DNA of 64,000 nt from Shinella zoogloeoides (GTDB taxonomy: Bacteria; Pseudomonadota; Alphaproteobacteria; Rhizobiales; Rhizobiaceae), in assembly GCF_022682305.1 (NCBI RefSeq), contig NZ_CP093528.1:2555501-2619500 (forward strand), read 5' to 3'. Position 1 is the stretch's first letter. Each line of letters starts with the position of its first letter. The notes beneath the pieces are model-generated. The model saw only the letters and a list, made by a program, of their open reading frames with translations. It was not told the DNA's origin and did no database searches. A program made the position numbers and the translations under genes. Positions 17,183-24,487 of this stretch are shown here, in pieces.

Positions 17183-18889
17183 TCAGCCGCGTGCGGCGAT
17201 CACATGGTTGGCCGCCGAGACGATGGCTTCGAGCGAGGCCGTCACGATATTCGTGTTGATGCCGACGCCGAACAGCTTGCCGCCCGGATGCTGGACTTCG
17301 ACATAGGCGATGGCCGCCGCGTTCGAACCCTGCTGCAGCGAATGCTCGGAATAATCGACCACCGACATCGGCACGCCGAGATAGATCGACAGCGCATTGA
17401 TGAAGCCGTCGATCGGGCCGGTGCCCTTGCCCTCGATGCGTTTGGCCTCGCCACCGTCGGTGATCTCGGCGGCAACGATGCGCGATCCCTTGTTGCCGGC
17501 ATCGGGATAGGTGTGGTGGTCGACGAAACGCAGGCGCGTGCCCGGCTGCGTGACATAGCGCGCGATGAAGCTTTCATGGATGCGCTTGGCCGGCAGCTCC
17601 ACGCCTTCCTCATCCGTAATGCGCTGGATCTCGTCGCGGAACTCCACCTGCAGGTTGCGCGGCAGGTTGATGCCGTAGTCTTCCTGCAGGATATAGGCGA
17701 TGCCGCCCTTGCCGGACTGCGAGTTGATGCGGATGATCGCCTCGTAGGAGCGGCCGACGTCCTGCGGGTCGATCGGCAGGTAGGGCACTTCCCACAGCGG
17801 CTTGTTGGCCTTCTTGATGGCCTTCATGCCCTTGTTGATGGCGTCCTGGTGCGAGCCGGAGAAGGCCGTGTAGACCAGTTCGCCGACATAAGGGTGTCGC
17901 TCGGGAATGACCATCTCGTTGGAATATTCGTAGACGGCCTTGATGCGTTCGATATCCGAGCAGTCGAGCTTGGGATCGACGCCCTGCGTGTACATGTTCA
18001 GCGCCAGCGTGACGACGTCGACATTGCCCGTGCGCTCGCCATTGCCGAACAGCGTGCCTTCCACGCGATCCGCACCGGCCATCAGGCCGAGTTCCGTCGC
18101 GGCGATACCGGTGCCGCGGTCGTTATGCGGATGCAGCGAGATGAGCACGTTCTCGCGGTTGTCGATATTGCGGCACATCCATTCGATCTGGTCGGCATAG
18201 ATGTTCGGCGTCGCCATCTCGACGGTCGAGGGCAGGTTCAGGATCAGCTTGTTGTCGGCCGTCGGCTTCACGATCTCGACGACCGCGTTGCAGATTTCCA
18301 GCGCCACTTCCAGCTCGGTGCCGGTGAAGCTCTCCGGCGAATATTCGAAGCGATAGCCGCCGCCGGCCTTGGCCGCCATGTCGGTGATCATCTTGGCCGC
18401 ATCGGTCGCGATCTGCTTGATACCTGCGACGTCCTTGGCGAATACGACGCGGCGCTGCAGCTCGCTGGTCGAGTTGTAGAAATGGATGATCGGCTGATGC
18501 GCGCCTTCCAGCGCCTCGAAGGTCCGGGTAATCAGCTCGGGACGGCACTGCACCAGCACCTGCAGCGAGACGTCGTCCGGCACGTTGCCTTCCTCGACAC
18601 ACCAGCGGGCGAAGTCGAAGTCGGTCTGCGAGGCAGAGGGGAAGCCGATTTCGATTTCCTTGAAGCCCATGTCGAGCAGGAGCTGGAACATGCGGGCCTT
18701 GCGGTCGTGGCCCATCGGGTTGATCAGCGACTGGTTGCCGTCGCGCAGATCCACCGAGCACCAGATCGGCGCCTTGGTGATCGTCTTGCCCGGCCAGGTG
18801 CGGTCCGGAATGTTGATCGTGGGGTAAGGCTGGTACTTGACCGCCGCCTCGGACATGCCCTGCTTGGGGGTGTGGGTCTTCAGAATCAT
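17183..18889 (-). CDS. leuA: 2-isopropylmalate synthase
   Basis: A 568-residue long-form LeuA. The catalytic TIM barrel has the SVDLRDGNQSLINPM signature (the metal- and acetyl-CoA-binding block), HPHNDRGTG with its metal His pair, and NGERTGNVDVVTLALNMYTQGV. The C-terminal regulatory domain (PTVAELTDGGEAKRIEG-like, then DYSEHSLQQGSNAAAIAYVEV) should bind leucine for feedback inhibition. It makes the first committed step of leucine synthesis from 2-oxoisovalerate and acetyl-CoA. The ATG at 18889 follows GAAGAGAAGACGCG. It lies downstream of a leucine-rich leader peptide and its promoter, so attenuation is likely. Confidence 0.96.
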   Translation of the reverse strand: MILKTHTPKQGMSEAAVKYQPYPTINIPDRTWPGKTITKAPIWCSVDLRDGNQSLINPMGHDRKARMFQLLLDMGFKEIEIGFPSASQTDFDFARWCVEEGNVPDDVSLQVLVQCRPELITRTFEALEGAHQPIIHFYNSTSELQRRVVFAKDVAGIKQIATDAAKMITDMAAKAGGGYRFEYSPESFTGTELEVALEICNAVVEIVKPTADNKLILNLPSTVEMATPNIYADQIEWMCRNIDNRENVLISLHPHNDRGTGIAATELGLMAGADRVEGTLFGNGERTGNVDVVTLALNMYTQGVDPKLDCSDIERIKAVYEYSNEMVIPERHPYVGELVYTAFSGSHQDAINKGMKAIKKANKPLWEVPYLPIDPQDVGRSYEAIIRINSQSGKGGIAYILQEDYGINLPRNLQVEFRDEIQRITDEEGVELPAKRIHESFIARYVTQPGTRLRFVDHHTYPDAGNKGSRIVAAEITDGGEAKRIEGKGTGPIDGFINALSIYLGVPMSVVDYSEHSLQQGSNAAAIAYVEVQHPGGKLFGVGINTNIVTASLEAIVSAANHVIAARG

Positions 18890-19051
18890 CGCGTCTTCTC
18901 TTCGTCGTCCCGGCATTCGCGGAAGGTCTTAGCGCAAGGATCGGCGCTTGGCGACGGCGAATGCTGGCCATGGGCGGCCAGAACCGGAATTAATGCATGG
19001 GGTGAAGCGAGGAGCTATTGCCGGCAGGGCTTTTCGGCCGCCGGGCGCTCC

Positions 19052-19177
19052 TCAGCGAACCCGGCAACCGCGCGTAAGGCCGAGAAGAAGAAGCGAGGAG
19101 AAGCCGCGCGAACGCTCGCGAACAGCAACGCTGCCGCGGGAAACTCGTTCGATGATCTGTGCGCCGGTCTTCAACAT
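19052..19177 (-). CDS. leuL: Leucine leader peptide of leuA
   Basis: A 41-codon open frame encoding FSSLLLLGLTRGC near its C-terminus: four consecutive Leu codons (CTT CTT CTT CTC), then Gly, then a fifth Leu (CTT). It ends 162 bases before leuA. Its ATG lies 7 bases after a well-formed -10 box, so the mRNA would begin at or next to the AUG and be translated without a classical ribosome binding site. Low leucyl-tRNA should stall ribosomes on the Leu run. GAGGAGC just after the stop can pair with GCTCCTC 40 bases on, or with the similar CTCCTC inside the leader, giving mutually exclusive folds. No U-run terminator was seen, so the output step is unclear. Confidence 0.75.
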   Translation of the reverse strand: MLKTGAQIIERVSRGSVAVRERSRGFSSLLLLGLTRGCRVR

Positions 19178-19184
19178 GAGGCGG

Positions 19185-19213
19185 CTTATACCGGCAGGAA
19201 GGCCGCTGTGCAA
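19185..19213 (-). promoter_or_regulatory. Promoter of the leuL-leuA transcript
   Basis: On the minus strand TTGCAC (19208-19213) and TATAAG (19185-19190) are separated by exactly 17 bases, a near-consensus sigma-70 promoter. The -10 ends 7 bases before the leader ATG at 19177, which predicts a leaderless transcript. The trpL promoter at 24222-24250 has the same spacer and the same 7-base distance. Confidence 0.75.
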
Positions 19214-19225
19214 CCCACCTGAAAG

Positions 19226-19252
19226 AAAAAGCCCTCCGCTATGGGAGGGCTT
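19226..19252 (-). terminator. Intrinsic terminator of clpP
   Basis: A 9-bp stem (AAGCCCTCC / GGAGGGCTT) with a 6-base loop, followed on the minus strand by a run of T (complement of the A tract at 19226-19230). It lies 26 bases after the clpP stop and just upstream of the leu promoter, so it insulates the two transcripts. Confidence 0.87.
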
Positions 19253-19277
19253 CGTCAATTCAAGGGGCAGAAACGCC

Positions 19278-19856
19278 TCAGATATCTGCCTGCGAGGTCA
19301 CGATGCGCGAGACGAGGCCGTAGCCCTTGGCTTCTTCCGCCGAGAGCCAGTAGTCGCGGTCCGTGTCCTTGGCGATCTTCTCGATCGGCTGGCCGGTCGC
19401 GTCGGCGAAGATCTTGTTCAGGCGCTCGTTCATCTTGATGATTTCACGGGCCTGGATCTCGATATCCGATGCCATGCCGCGGGTGCCGCCCGACGGTTGG
19501 TGCAACAGGAAGCGGGTGTTCGGCAGGCAGATGCGCCGTTCCTTGGGTACGGCGACGTAGATCAGCGCACCGGCCGAGGCGACCCAGCCCGTGCCGATCA
19601 TCCAGACCTTCGGCTTGATGAACTTGATCATGTCGTGGATCGAATCGCCCGATTCCACATGGCCGCCCGGCGAGTTGACGTAGATGCGGATATCCTCGTC
19701 ACCGGCGGCGGCGAGCGCCACGAGCTGCGAGCAGACCTTCTGCGCCAGTTCCTGGTTGATCGGCCCGTAGATGAAGATCGAACGCGACTTGAAAAGGTTC
19801 GCCTCCGTTTCCTTGCCCAGGGGCAGTTCCGTCTTCTTGTCGTCTTCGTCGCTCAT
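19278..19856 (-). CDS. clpP: ATP-dependent Clp protease proteolytic subunit (ClpP paralogue)
   Basis: A 192-residue ClpP. The catalytic triad can be placed: Ser in [13 protein letters not shown], His in [10 protein letters not shown] and Asp in [13 protein letters not shown]. The usual ASMG around the Ser reads ASAG, and the N-terminus is short and acidic ([16 protein letters not shown]), as in secondary ClpP copies of rhizobia rather than the main clpP-clpX gene. No clpX or clpA lies next to it. It forms serine protease rings that degrade proteins fed by a Clp ATPase. The partner ATPase cannot be told from this window. Confidence 0.9.
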   Translation of the reverse strand: MSDEDDKKTELPLGKETEANLFKSRSIFIYGPINQELAQKVCSQLVALAAAGDEDIRIYVNSPGGHVESGDSIHDMIKFIKPKVWMIGTGWVASAGALIYVAVPKERRICLPNTRFLLHQPSGGTRGMASDIEIQAREIIKMNERLNKIFADATGQPIEKIAKDTDRDYWLSAEEAKGYGLVSRIVTSQADI

Positions 19857-20117
19857 CCAAAGTCTCCGGATTGCTCGTCAATAGTCCTGTCGCCGTTCAG
19901 ATAATGCGACTCACCGGCCAAGACAATGCAACAAAGCGATAACGCGCGATAGGGTTTGTCCACGCGGCGGGAAAACAGGGTAAACGCCCAGCGCCTGTCA
20001 TTCGGCAAAACAACCATGGCTTTTACCATGGACGGATTGCGCCTTGCCCACTAGAGTATGCACATTACTGAAAAACTGCATCACCGACCAACCAAAGGCA
20101 GCGGAAAAGGGGATACC

Positions 20118-20696
20118 ATGATCAAGCGCATCATACTCGCATTCACCGCATTTGCGGCCACCGCCGCGCCCGCCTTCGCCCATCTCAATCCGGAAGAGCA
20201 CGGCTCCTTCATGGCGGGCCTCTCGCACCCGCTCTTCGGCCTCGATCACATCCTCGTCATGGTCGCGGTCGGCCTGTGGGCCGCACAGATCGGCGGCAAG
20301 GCGCTTTGGGGCGTGCCGCTCGCCTTCGTCACCACGATGGCCATCGGCTTCGGCCTCGCGCTTGCCGGCATCGGCCTGCCCTTCGTCGAGCCGGCCATCC
20401 TCGCCTCGGTCGTCGCCCTCGGCCTGCTGGTCGCCATGGCCGTCAAGCTCGACACCGTCATGTCCGCCGCCATCGTCGCCGTCTTCGCGCTGTTCCATGG
20501 CCATGCCCATGGCGGCGAACTCGGCTCGGCGGGCGCCCTACAGTTCGGCGTCGGTTTCGTCGTTGCGACGGCCTTCCTGCATATCGCCGGTATCGGGCTT
20601 GGCCTCGGCATCGCCCGCCTTTCCGGCGGTGCTCTCGCCGCCCGCATCATCGGCGGCCTGACGGCGCTTGCGGGGCTGGTGCTCGCCTTCGGCTGA
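20118..20696 (+). CDS. HupE/UreJ-family metal permease
   Basis: A 192-residue membrane protein. A signal-like first helix (IILAFTAFAATAAPAFA) is followed by the family motif HPLFGLDHILVMV, in which His and Asp/His are thought to bind nickel or cobalt, and by five or six further hydrophobic segments. A His-rich HGHAHGGE loop follows. HupE/UreJ proteins supply metal to hydrogenase or urease, but neither gene is in the window, so its substrate is open. The ATG at 20118 follows AAAAGGGGAT. Confidence 0.87.
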   Translation: MIKRIILAFTAFAATAAPAFAHLNPEEHGSFMAGLSHPLFGLDHILVMVAVGLWAAQIGGKALWGVPLAFVTTMAIGFGLALAGIGLPFVEPAILASVVALGLLVAMAVKLDTVMSAAIVAVFALFHGHAHGGELGSAGALQFGVGFVVATAFLHIAGIGLGLGIARLSGGALAARIIGGLTALAGLVLAFG

Positions 20697-20722
20697 CGGC
20701 CGGCTTCCGGGCTATGGTTTGA

Positions 20723-20753
20723 AAAGCGGCGGTGCACGCGCATCGCCGCTTTT
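20723..20753. terminator. Terminator between hupE-like and CDF genes
   Basis: A 9-bp stem AAAGCGGCG / CGCCGCTTT around a 12-base loop, with T on the plus side (20750-20753) and A on the other. It lies between two convergent genes and may serve both. Confidence 0.7.
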
Positions 20754-20759
20754 GTTTAT

Positions 20760-21680
20760 TTATGGCGCGGCCGCGACGGGCGGCGCAACGCGAACCCGCT
20801 CGCCGTGAGCCTTCTCCGTCTCCGGCTCGACATGGATGGCGACATGCACGCCCGGCTGCACGGCGCCGATAGCGTCCTCCAGCCGGTCGCAGATCTCGTG
20901 CGCCTCGCCCACCGGCATCGCCGCCGGCACGACGAGGTGGAAATCGACGAAGGTCGCCGCTCCCGCCCTGCGGGTCTTGAGGTCGTGCACGCCAAGCGAG
21001 CCGGCGCCGTTCGCCGCGATCGCCGCCTTGATCGCCTCCGCCTCGTCCGGCTCCACCGCATGGTCCATCAGCCCGTCGACGGAGTGGGCGATGACCTTCC
21101 AGCCCTGGTAGAGGATGTTGAGCGCGACGAGCACCGCCAGCAGCGGATCGAGCACCGCAAAGCCGGTGGCGATCGCCAGCACGAGGCCGATGAGCACGCC
21201 GACCGAGGTGACGACATCCGACAGGATATGCTGCCCGTCCGCCGCCAGCGCCGGCGAGCGATAGCGCCGGCCGGCGCGGATGAGCACATAGGCCCAGGCC
21301 GCGTTAATCACGCCCGCCGCGAAATTGATGACAAGGCCGAGAACCGGCGCGTCCATCGGCTCGGGCGCCAGCACGGCCGGCAGGGCCGCCATGACGATCA
21401 GCAGCGCCGCCACCACGATAAGCACGCCTTCGAGAACCGCCGAGAGATATTCGGCCTTGTGGTGCCCGAAGGGATGGGTCTTGTCGGCGGGCTTGGCCGC
21501 ATAGCTGACCGCCACGAAGGCGACGATGGCCGCCACCACGTTGACGCTCGATTCCAGCCCGTCCGAAAGCAGCGCCACCGACCCCGTCACCCACCAGGCG
21601 ACGAGCTTCAACCCCATCACGCCGAGCGACAGTGGAATGCCCCACAGAGCGAGCCGCCTGACCTTGTCCGAATTTTTCAT
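20760..21680 (-). CDS. Cation diffusion facilitator metal exporter
   Basis: A 306-residue CDF protein. Metal-site blocks are SDGLESSVN in the second helix, HPFGHHKAEYLSAVLEG in the loop, and ADGQHILSDVVTS (H-x-x-x-D) in the fifth helix. About six membrane segments are followed by a cytosolic C-terminal domain with GVHDLKTRRAG, typical of zinc/cobalt or manganese exporters of the YiiP type. The ATG at 21680 is chosen because GGAGAG lies 4 bases upstream. It exchanges divalent metal for protons across the inner membrane; metal specificity cannot be assigned. Confidence 0.9.
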   Translation of the reverse strand: MKNSDKVRRLALWGIPLSLGVMGLKLVAWWVTGSVALLSDGLESSVNVVAAIVAFVAVSYAAKPADKTHPFGHHKAEYLSAVLEGVLIVVAALLIVMAALPAVLAPEPMDAPVLGLVINFAAGVINAAWAYVLIRAGRRYRSPALAADGQHILSDVVTSVGVLIGLVLAIATGFAVLDPLLAVLVALNILYQGWKVIAHSVDGLMDHAVEPDEAEAIKAAIAANGAGSLGVHDLKTRRAGAATFVDFHLVVPAAMPVGEAHEICDRLEDAIGAVQPGVHVAIHVEPETEKAHGERVRVAPPVAAAP

Positions 21681-21732
21681 ACCGCTCTCCATGCGCATGC
21701 AAACGAGTTGCAAAAGCCTGGTCCATCAACGC

Positions 21733-21767
21733 AAAACCGCGCGCACGGGGACGTGCACGCGGTTTTT
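21733..21767. terminator. Terminator downstream of trpE(G)
   Basis: A 15-bp stem with one C-A mismatch (AAAACCGCGCGCACG / CGTGCACGCGGTTTT) and a 4-base loop, with T runs on both sides. It lies 100 bases after the trpE(G) stop on the minus strand, ahead of the CDF gene. Confidence 0.75.
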
Positions 21768-21866
21768 CTCTTCGGGTTTCGCTATGGACCAGACAGGCGG
21801 CTTTGTCAAAGCCCGCACGGCCAGGTGCACAGGTTAGCGTCGCCCCTCCGGGGGCAACCCACCGAC

Positions 21867-24056
21867 CTAAGCGGCCTTCACCTTCGCCTTCTTCGACAGA
21901 TGCGCCACCACGTTCTCGATCATGCGCATGCCGGCGTCCTGGCCGAGCGTCATGATCGATTCGGGGTGGAACTGCACCGCCGCCACCGGCTCGCTGGCGT
22001 GTTCGATACCCATGATCGTGCCGTCCTCGCTCTCCGCCGTGATGATGAAATCACGCGGCAGCGTCGCTGGATCGGCGAAGATCGAGTGATAGCGCCCGAC
22101 CGTCACCTCCTTGCCGAGGCCGGAGAAGACGATGCCCGGCTCCAGCACGCGGATGCGTGAGGGCTTGCCGTGCATGGGAACGGCAAGCTGGCGCAGTTCG
22201 CCGCCATAGGCTTCCGCCAGGGCCTGAAGCCCGAGGCAGACGCCGAAGATCGGCAGGTTCCGCTCCCGCGCCTTGCGGATCGTCGCCTTGCAGTCGAAAT
22301 CCTTCGGATTGCCCGGCCCGGGCGACAGCACGACGAGGTCCGGCCTGATTCGGTCGAACACCTCTTCGGGAACCGGTGTGCGCACGGTCGTCACGTCCGC
22401 ACCGGTCTGGCGGAAATAGTTGGCAAGCGTGTGGACGAAGCTGTCCTCATGGTCGACGAGCAGGATCTTCACCCCTGCCCCGACCGTCGCGACATCGCGC
22501 TGGACCTTGGCGGAATTGCCGGATCTGGCGTCGCGGATGGCTGCAATCATGGCGGAGGCCTTCAGTTCGGTTTCGGCTTCTTCTTCTTCCGGGCTGGAAT
22601 CGTAGAGCAGCGTGGCGCCGGCGCGCACTTCCGCGATGCCGTCCTTGATGCGGATGGTGCGCAGCGTCAGGCCGGTGTTCATGTCGCCGTTGAAGCCGAC
22701 CATGCCGATCGCCCCACCATACCACGCGCGCGGGCTTTTCTCATGCGCCTCGATGAAGCGCATCGCCCACAGTTTCGGCGCCCCTGTCACGGTGACGGCC
22801 CAGGCGTGCGAGAGGAAGCCGTCGAAGGCGTCCATGTCGTCGCGCAGGCGCCCTTCGATATGGTCGACCGTGTGGATGAGGCGCGAATACATCTCGATCT
22901 GCCGGCGGCCGATGACCTTGACCGAACCCGGCTCGCAGACGCGGCTCTTGTCGTTGCGGTCGACGTCCGAGCACATGGTCAGCTCGGATTCGTCCTTCTT
23001 GGAGTTCAGCAGCTTCAGAATCTGTTCCGAGTCGGCGATCGGGTCGTCGCCGCGCTTGATCGTGCCCGAGATCGGGCAGGTTTCGATGCGCCGGCCCGAC
23101 ACGCGCACGAACATTTCCGGCGATGCACCGACGAGATATTCCTGGTTGCCGAGGTTGATGAAGAAGGAATAGGGCGACGGATTGATCGCCTTGAGGCGGC
23201 GGGAGATTTCCGACGGCTTGCTCTCGCAGCGCTCGAAGAACTTCTGGCCGGGAACGACCTCGAAGAGATCACCGCGCTTGAAGCTCTCCTTCGCCTTGAC
23301 GACCAGCTCGGCATATTCGCCGGGCCGGTGGTCGCCGTGCGGCGGAATGACATCGACGGTCTGGAACGGCTCGGCGGCAATCGCCTCGCCCTTGCCTTCC
23401 GTCGAAAACCCGTCCTTGGCGAAATCGTAGCGGTCGATCCAGGCCTTGGCCGCATAATGGTCGACGACGAGAATCTCGTCCGGCAGGAAGAGCACCATGT
23501 CGCGCTGGTCGTCCGGCCGCGTCAGCTTGAGGTCGATGGCGTCGAACTGGAAGGCGAGATCGTAGCCGAAGGCGCCGTAGAGGCCGAGGCTGGCATCCTC
23601 GGCCGAATGGAAGAGGTCCGTCACGGCGCGCAGCACCGTGAAGACCGTCGGCATCTTGGAGCGCTCCTCCTCGGTGAACACCCGGTCGGGCAGCTTCACG
23701 TCAAGATCGAGGCGGGTTGCCGTGCGCGCGCCGAGCGCCAGTTCCCGCACCTCGGCCAGCCGGTCGGCGATCAGCGACAGCAGCACCTCGCCGCGGGCGT
23801 TATAGGCCTCGATCCAGACGGCGCGGCCGAAGGAGGAGATGCCGAGCGGCGGATCGACCACGGCCGTATCCCAGCGCGTATAGCGGCCCGGATATTCATA
23901 GTTCGAGGAGAAGACCGCCCCGCGCCGCTCGTCGAGCTTGTCGATGTAGCTGGAGATCGCATCGGCATAATCCGCCGCGCGGCGGCGGCGCGTGACGGTC
24001 ACCCCGCCGCGCGTTTCATAGGCTTCGCCGCCATCTTCCAGAATTTTCGTGGCCAT
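21867..24056 (-). CDS. trpE: Anthranilate synthase, fused TrpE-TrpG
   Basis: A 729-residue fusion. The chorismate-binding TrpE part holds [25 protein letters not shown] and [16 protein letters not shown]; the C-terminal glutamine amidotransferase holds the catalytic Cys in [16 protein letters not shown] and the His/Glu pair in AVQFHPESI. The enzyme converts chorismate and glutamine to anthranilate, the first step of tryptophan synthesis. The fusion and length match trpE(G) of rhizobia. The ATG at 24056 follows CGGAGTTGGGGA. An upstream Met at 24104 would fall in the attenuator and is rejected. It lies behind trpL, so expression should drop when Trp is plentiful. Confidence 0.97.
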   Translation of the reverse strand: MATKILEDGGEAYETRGGVTVTRRRRAADYADAISSYIDKLDERRGAVFSSNYEYPGRYTRWDTAVVDPPLGISSFGRAVWIEAYNARGEVLLSLIADRLAEVRELALGARTATRLDLDVKLPDRVFTEEERSKMPTVFTVLRAVTDLFHSAEDASLGLYGAFGYDLAFQFDAIDLKLTRPDDQRDMVLFLPDEILVVDHYAAKAWIDRYDFAKDGFSTEGKGEAIAAEPFQTVDVIPPHGDHRPGEYAELVVKAKESFKRGDLFEVVPGQKFFERCESKPSEISRRLKAINPSPYSFFINLGNQEYLVGASPEMFVRVSGRRIETCPISGTIKRGDDPIADSEQILKLLNSKKDESELTMCSDVDRNDKSRVCEPGSVKVIGRRQIEMYSRLIHTVDHIEGRLRDDMDAFDGFLSHAWAVTVTGAPKLWAMRFIEAHEKSPRAWYGGAIGMVGFNGDMNTGLTLRTIRIKDGIAEVRAGATLLYDSSPEEEEAETELKASAMIAAIRDARSGNSAKVQRDVATVGAGVKILLVDHEDSFVHTLANYFRQTGADVTTVRTPVPEEVFDRIRPDLVVLSPGPGNPKDFDCKATIRKARERNLPIFGVCLGLQALAEAYGGELRQLAVPMHGKPSRIRVLEPGIVFSGLGKEVTVGRYHSIFADPATLPRDFIITAESEDGTIMGIEHASEPVAAVQFHPESIMTLGQDAGMRMIENVVAHLSKKAKVKAA

Positions 24057-24102
24057 TCCCCAACTCCGTTTCAGGCCCGGTCTTCGCAAGGCGGCCGAAC
24101 AC

Positions 24103-24133
24103 AAAAAAGCCGCCTCGAATTTTCCGGGCGGCT
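24103..24133 (-). terminator. trp attenuator terminator
   Basis: On the minus strand the stem AGCCGCC / GGCGGCT (plus coordinates 24127-24133 and 24108-24114) with a 12-base loop is followed by TTTTTT. GAGGCGGC, the 3' arm, occurs again immediately after the trpL stop, so it can pair with the same GCCGCC and block the terminator. This is the classic alternative-pairing design of attenuation. Confidence 0.88.
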
Positions 24134-24169
24134 CATCGTCTCAATCACGCATGACTGGTCAAGGCCGCC

Positions 24170-24214
24170 TCAGCGAACCCACCACCAGCCGGCAATGATA
24201 CGTGCGTTTATCAT
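24170..24214 (-). CDS. trpL: trp leader peptide, 14 aa
   Basis: A 14-codon frame encoding MINARIIAGWWWVR with three consecutive Trp codons, 113 bases before trpE(G). Sinorhizobium meliloti has a trpL leader of the same length and ending. The ATG begins 7 bases after the -10 box, so the transcript is predicted to start at the AUG. When charged Trp-tRNA is scarce, the ribosome should stall on the Trp run and allow readthrough into trpE(G). The released leader RNA (rnTrpL) and peptide of S. meliloti have further reported roles; whether that holds here is inference. Confidence 0.93.
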   Translation of the reverse strand: MINARIIAGWWWVR

Positions 24215-24221
24215 GGGGCAA

Positions 24222-24250
24222 GTGTTAGCCGCAGATGGGGACTTGCGCAA
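24222..24250 (-). promoter_or_regulatory. Promoter of the trpL-trpE(G) transcript
   Basis: TTGCGC (24245-24250) and TAACAC (24222-24227) on the minus strand are separated by 17 bases, and the -10 ends 7 bases before the trpL ATG. Geometry matches the leuL promoter at 19185-19213. Confidence 0.75.
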
Positions 24251-24334
24251 GGGCCTCCTGCCGAGGCCCGAAGAAAAGGGGGCGGCGATAAGACGCCGCC
24301 CCCAACCCGTGACAAACCCCACCTCGCCCGCCGC

Positions 24335-24420
24335 CGTCATCCTCGGCCTTGTGCCGAAGGTCCACCAACGCATTGAAAACAGAGGCGTTGCGGATGCCCG
24401 GGACAAGCCCGGGCATGACG
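24335..24420. repeat. REP-like element with inverted ends
   Basis: An 86-bp stretch bounded by CGTCAT / ATGACG, containing TCCTCGGCCTTGTGCCGA-type and GCCCGGGACAAGCCCGGGC-type palindromes. This kind of CGTCAT...ATGACG repeat is common between genes in alphaproteobacteria. It lies between trpL and the heme receptor gene; the rest of 24251-24487 has no gene. Confidence 0.7.
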
Positions 24421-24487
24421 GATGAGAGGTTTGCACACCGTTTCGGCAGTCTGAGGGGCGGCTACGAGTGCCCCTCCTCATCCATGC

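Noticed and set aside
17033..19222. A 729-codon open frame antisense to leuA and its leader
   Set aside because: Runs through the bidirectional terminator and the leader; composition is that of a shadow frame.
20022..20039. CCATGG-N6-CCATGG upstream of hupE as a metal-regulator site
   Set aside because: CCATGG is self-complementary and common; no match to Zur, NikR or Mur sites, and the distance to the start is 80 bases.
24335..24420. CGTCAT/ATGACG element as a small RNA or riboswitch
   Set aside because: It fits a common alphaproteobacterial intergenic repeat; no expression platform was seen.
22170..24425. A 751-codon open frame antisense to trpE(G)
   Set aside because: It covers the trp attenuator and promoter on the opposite strand and has no recognisable domain.
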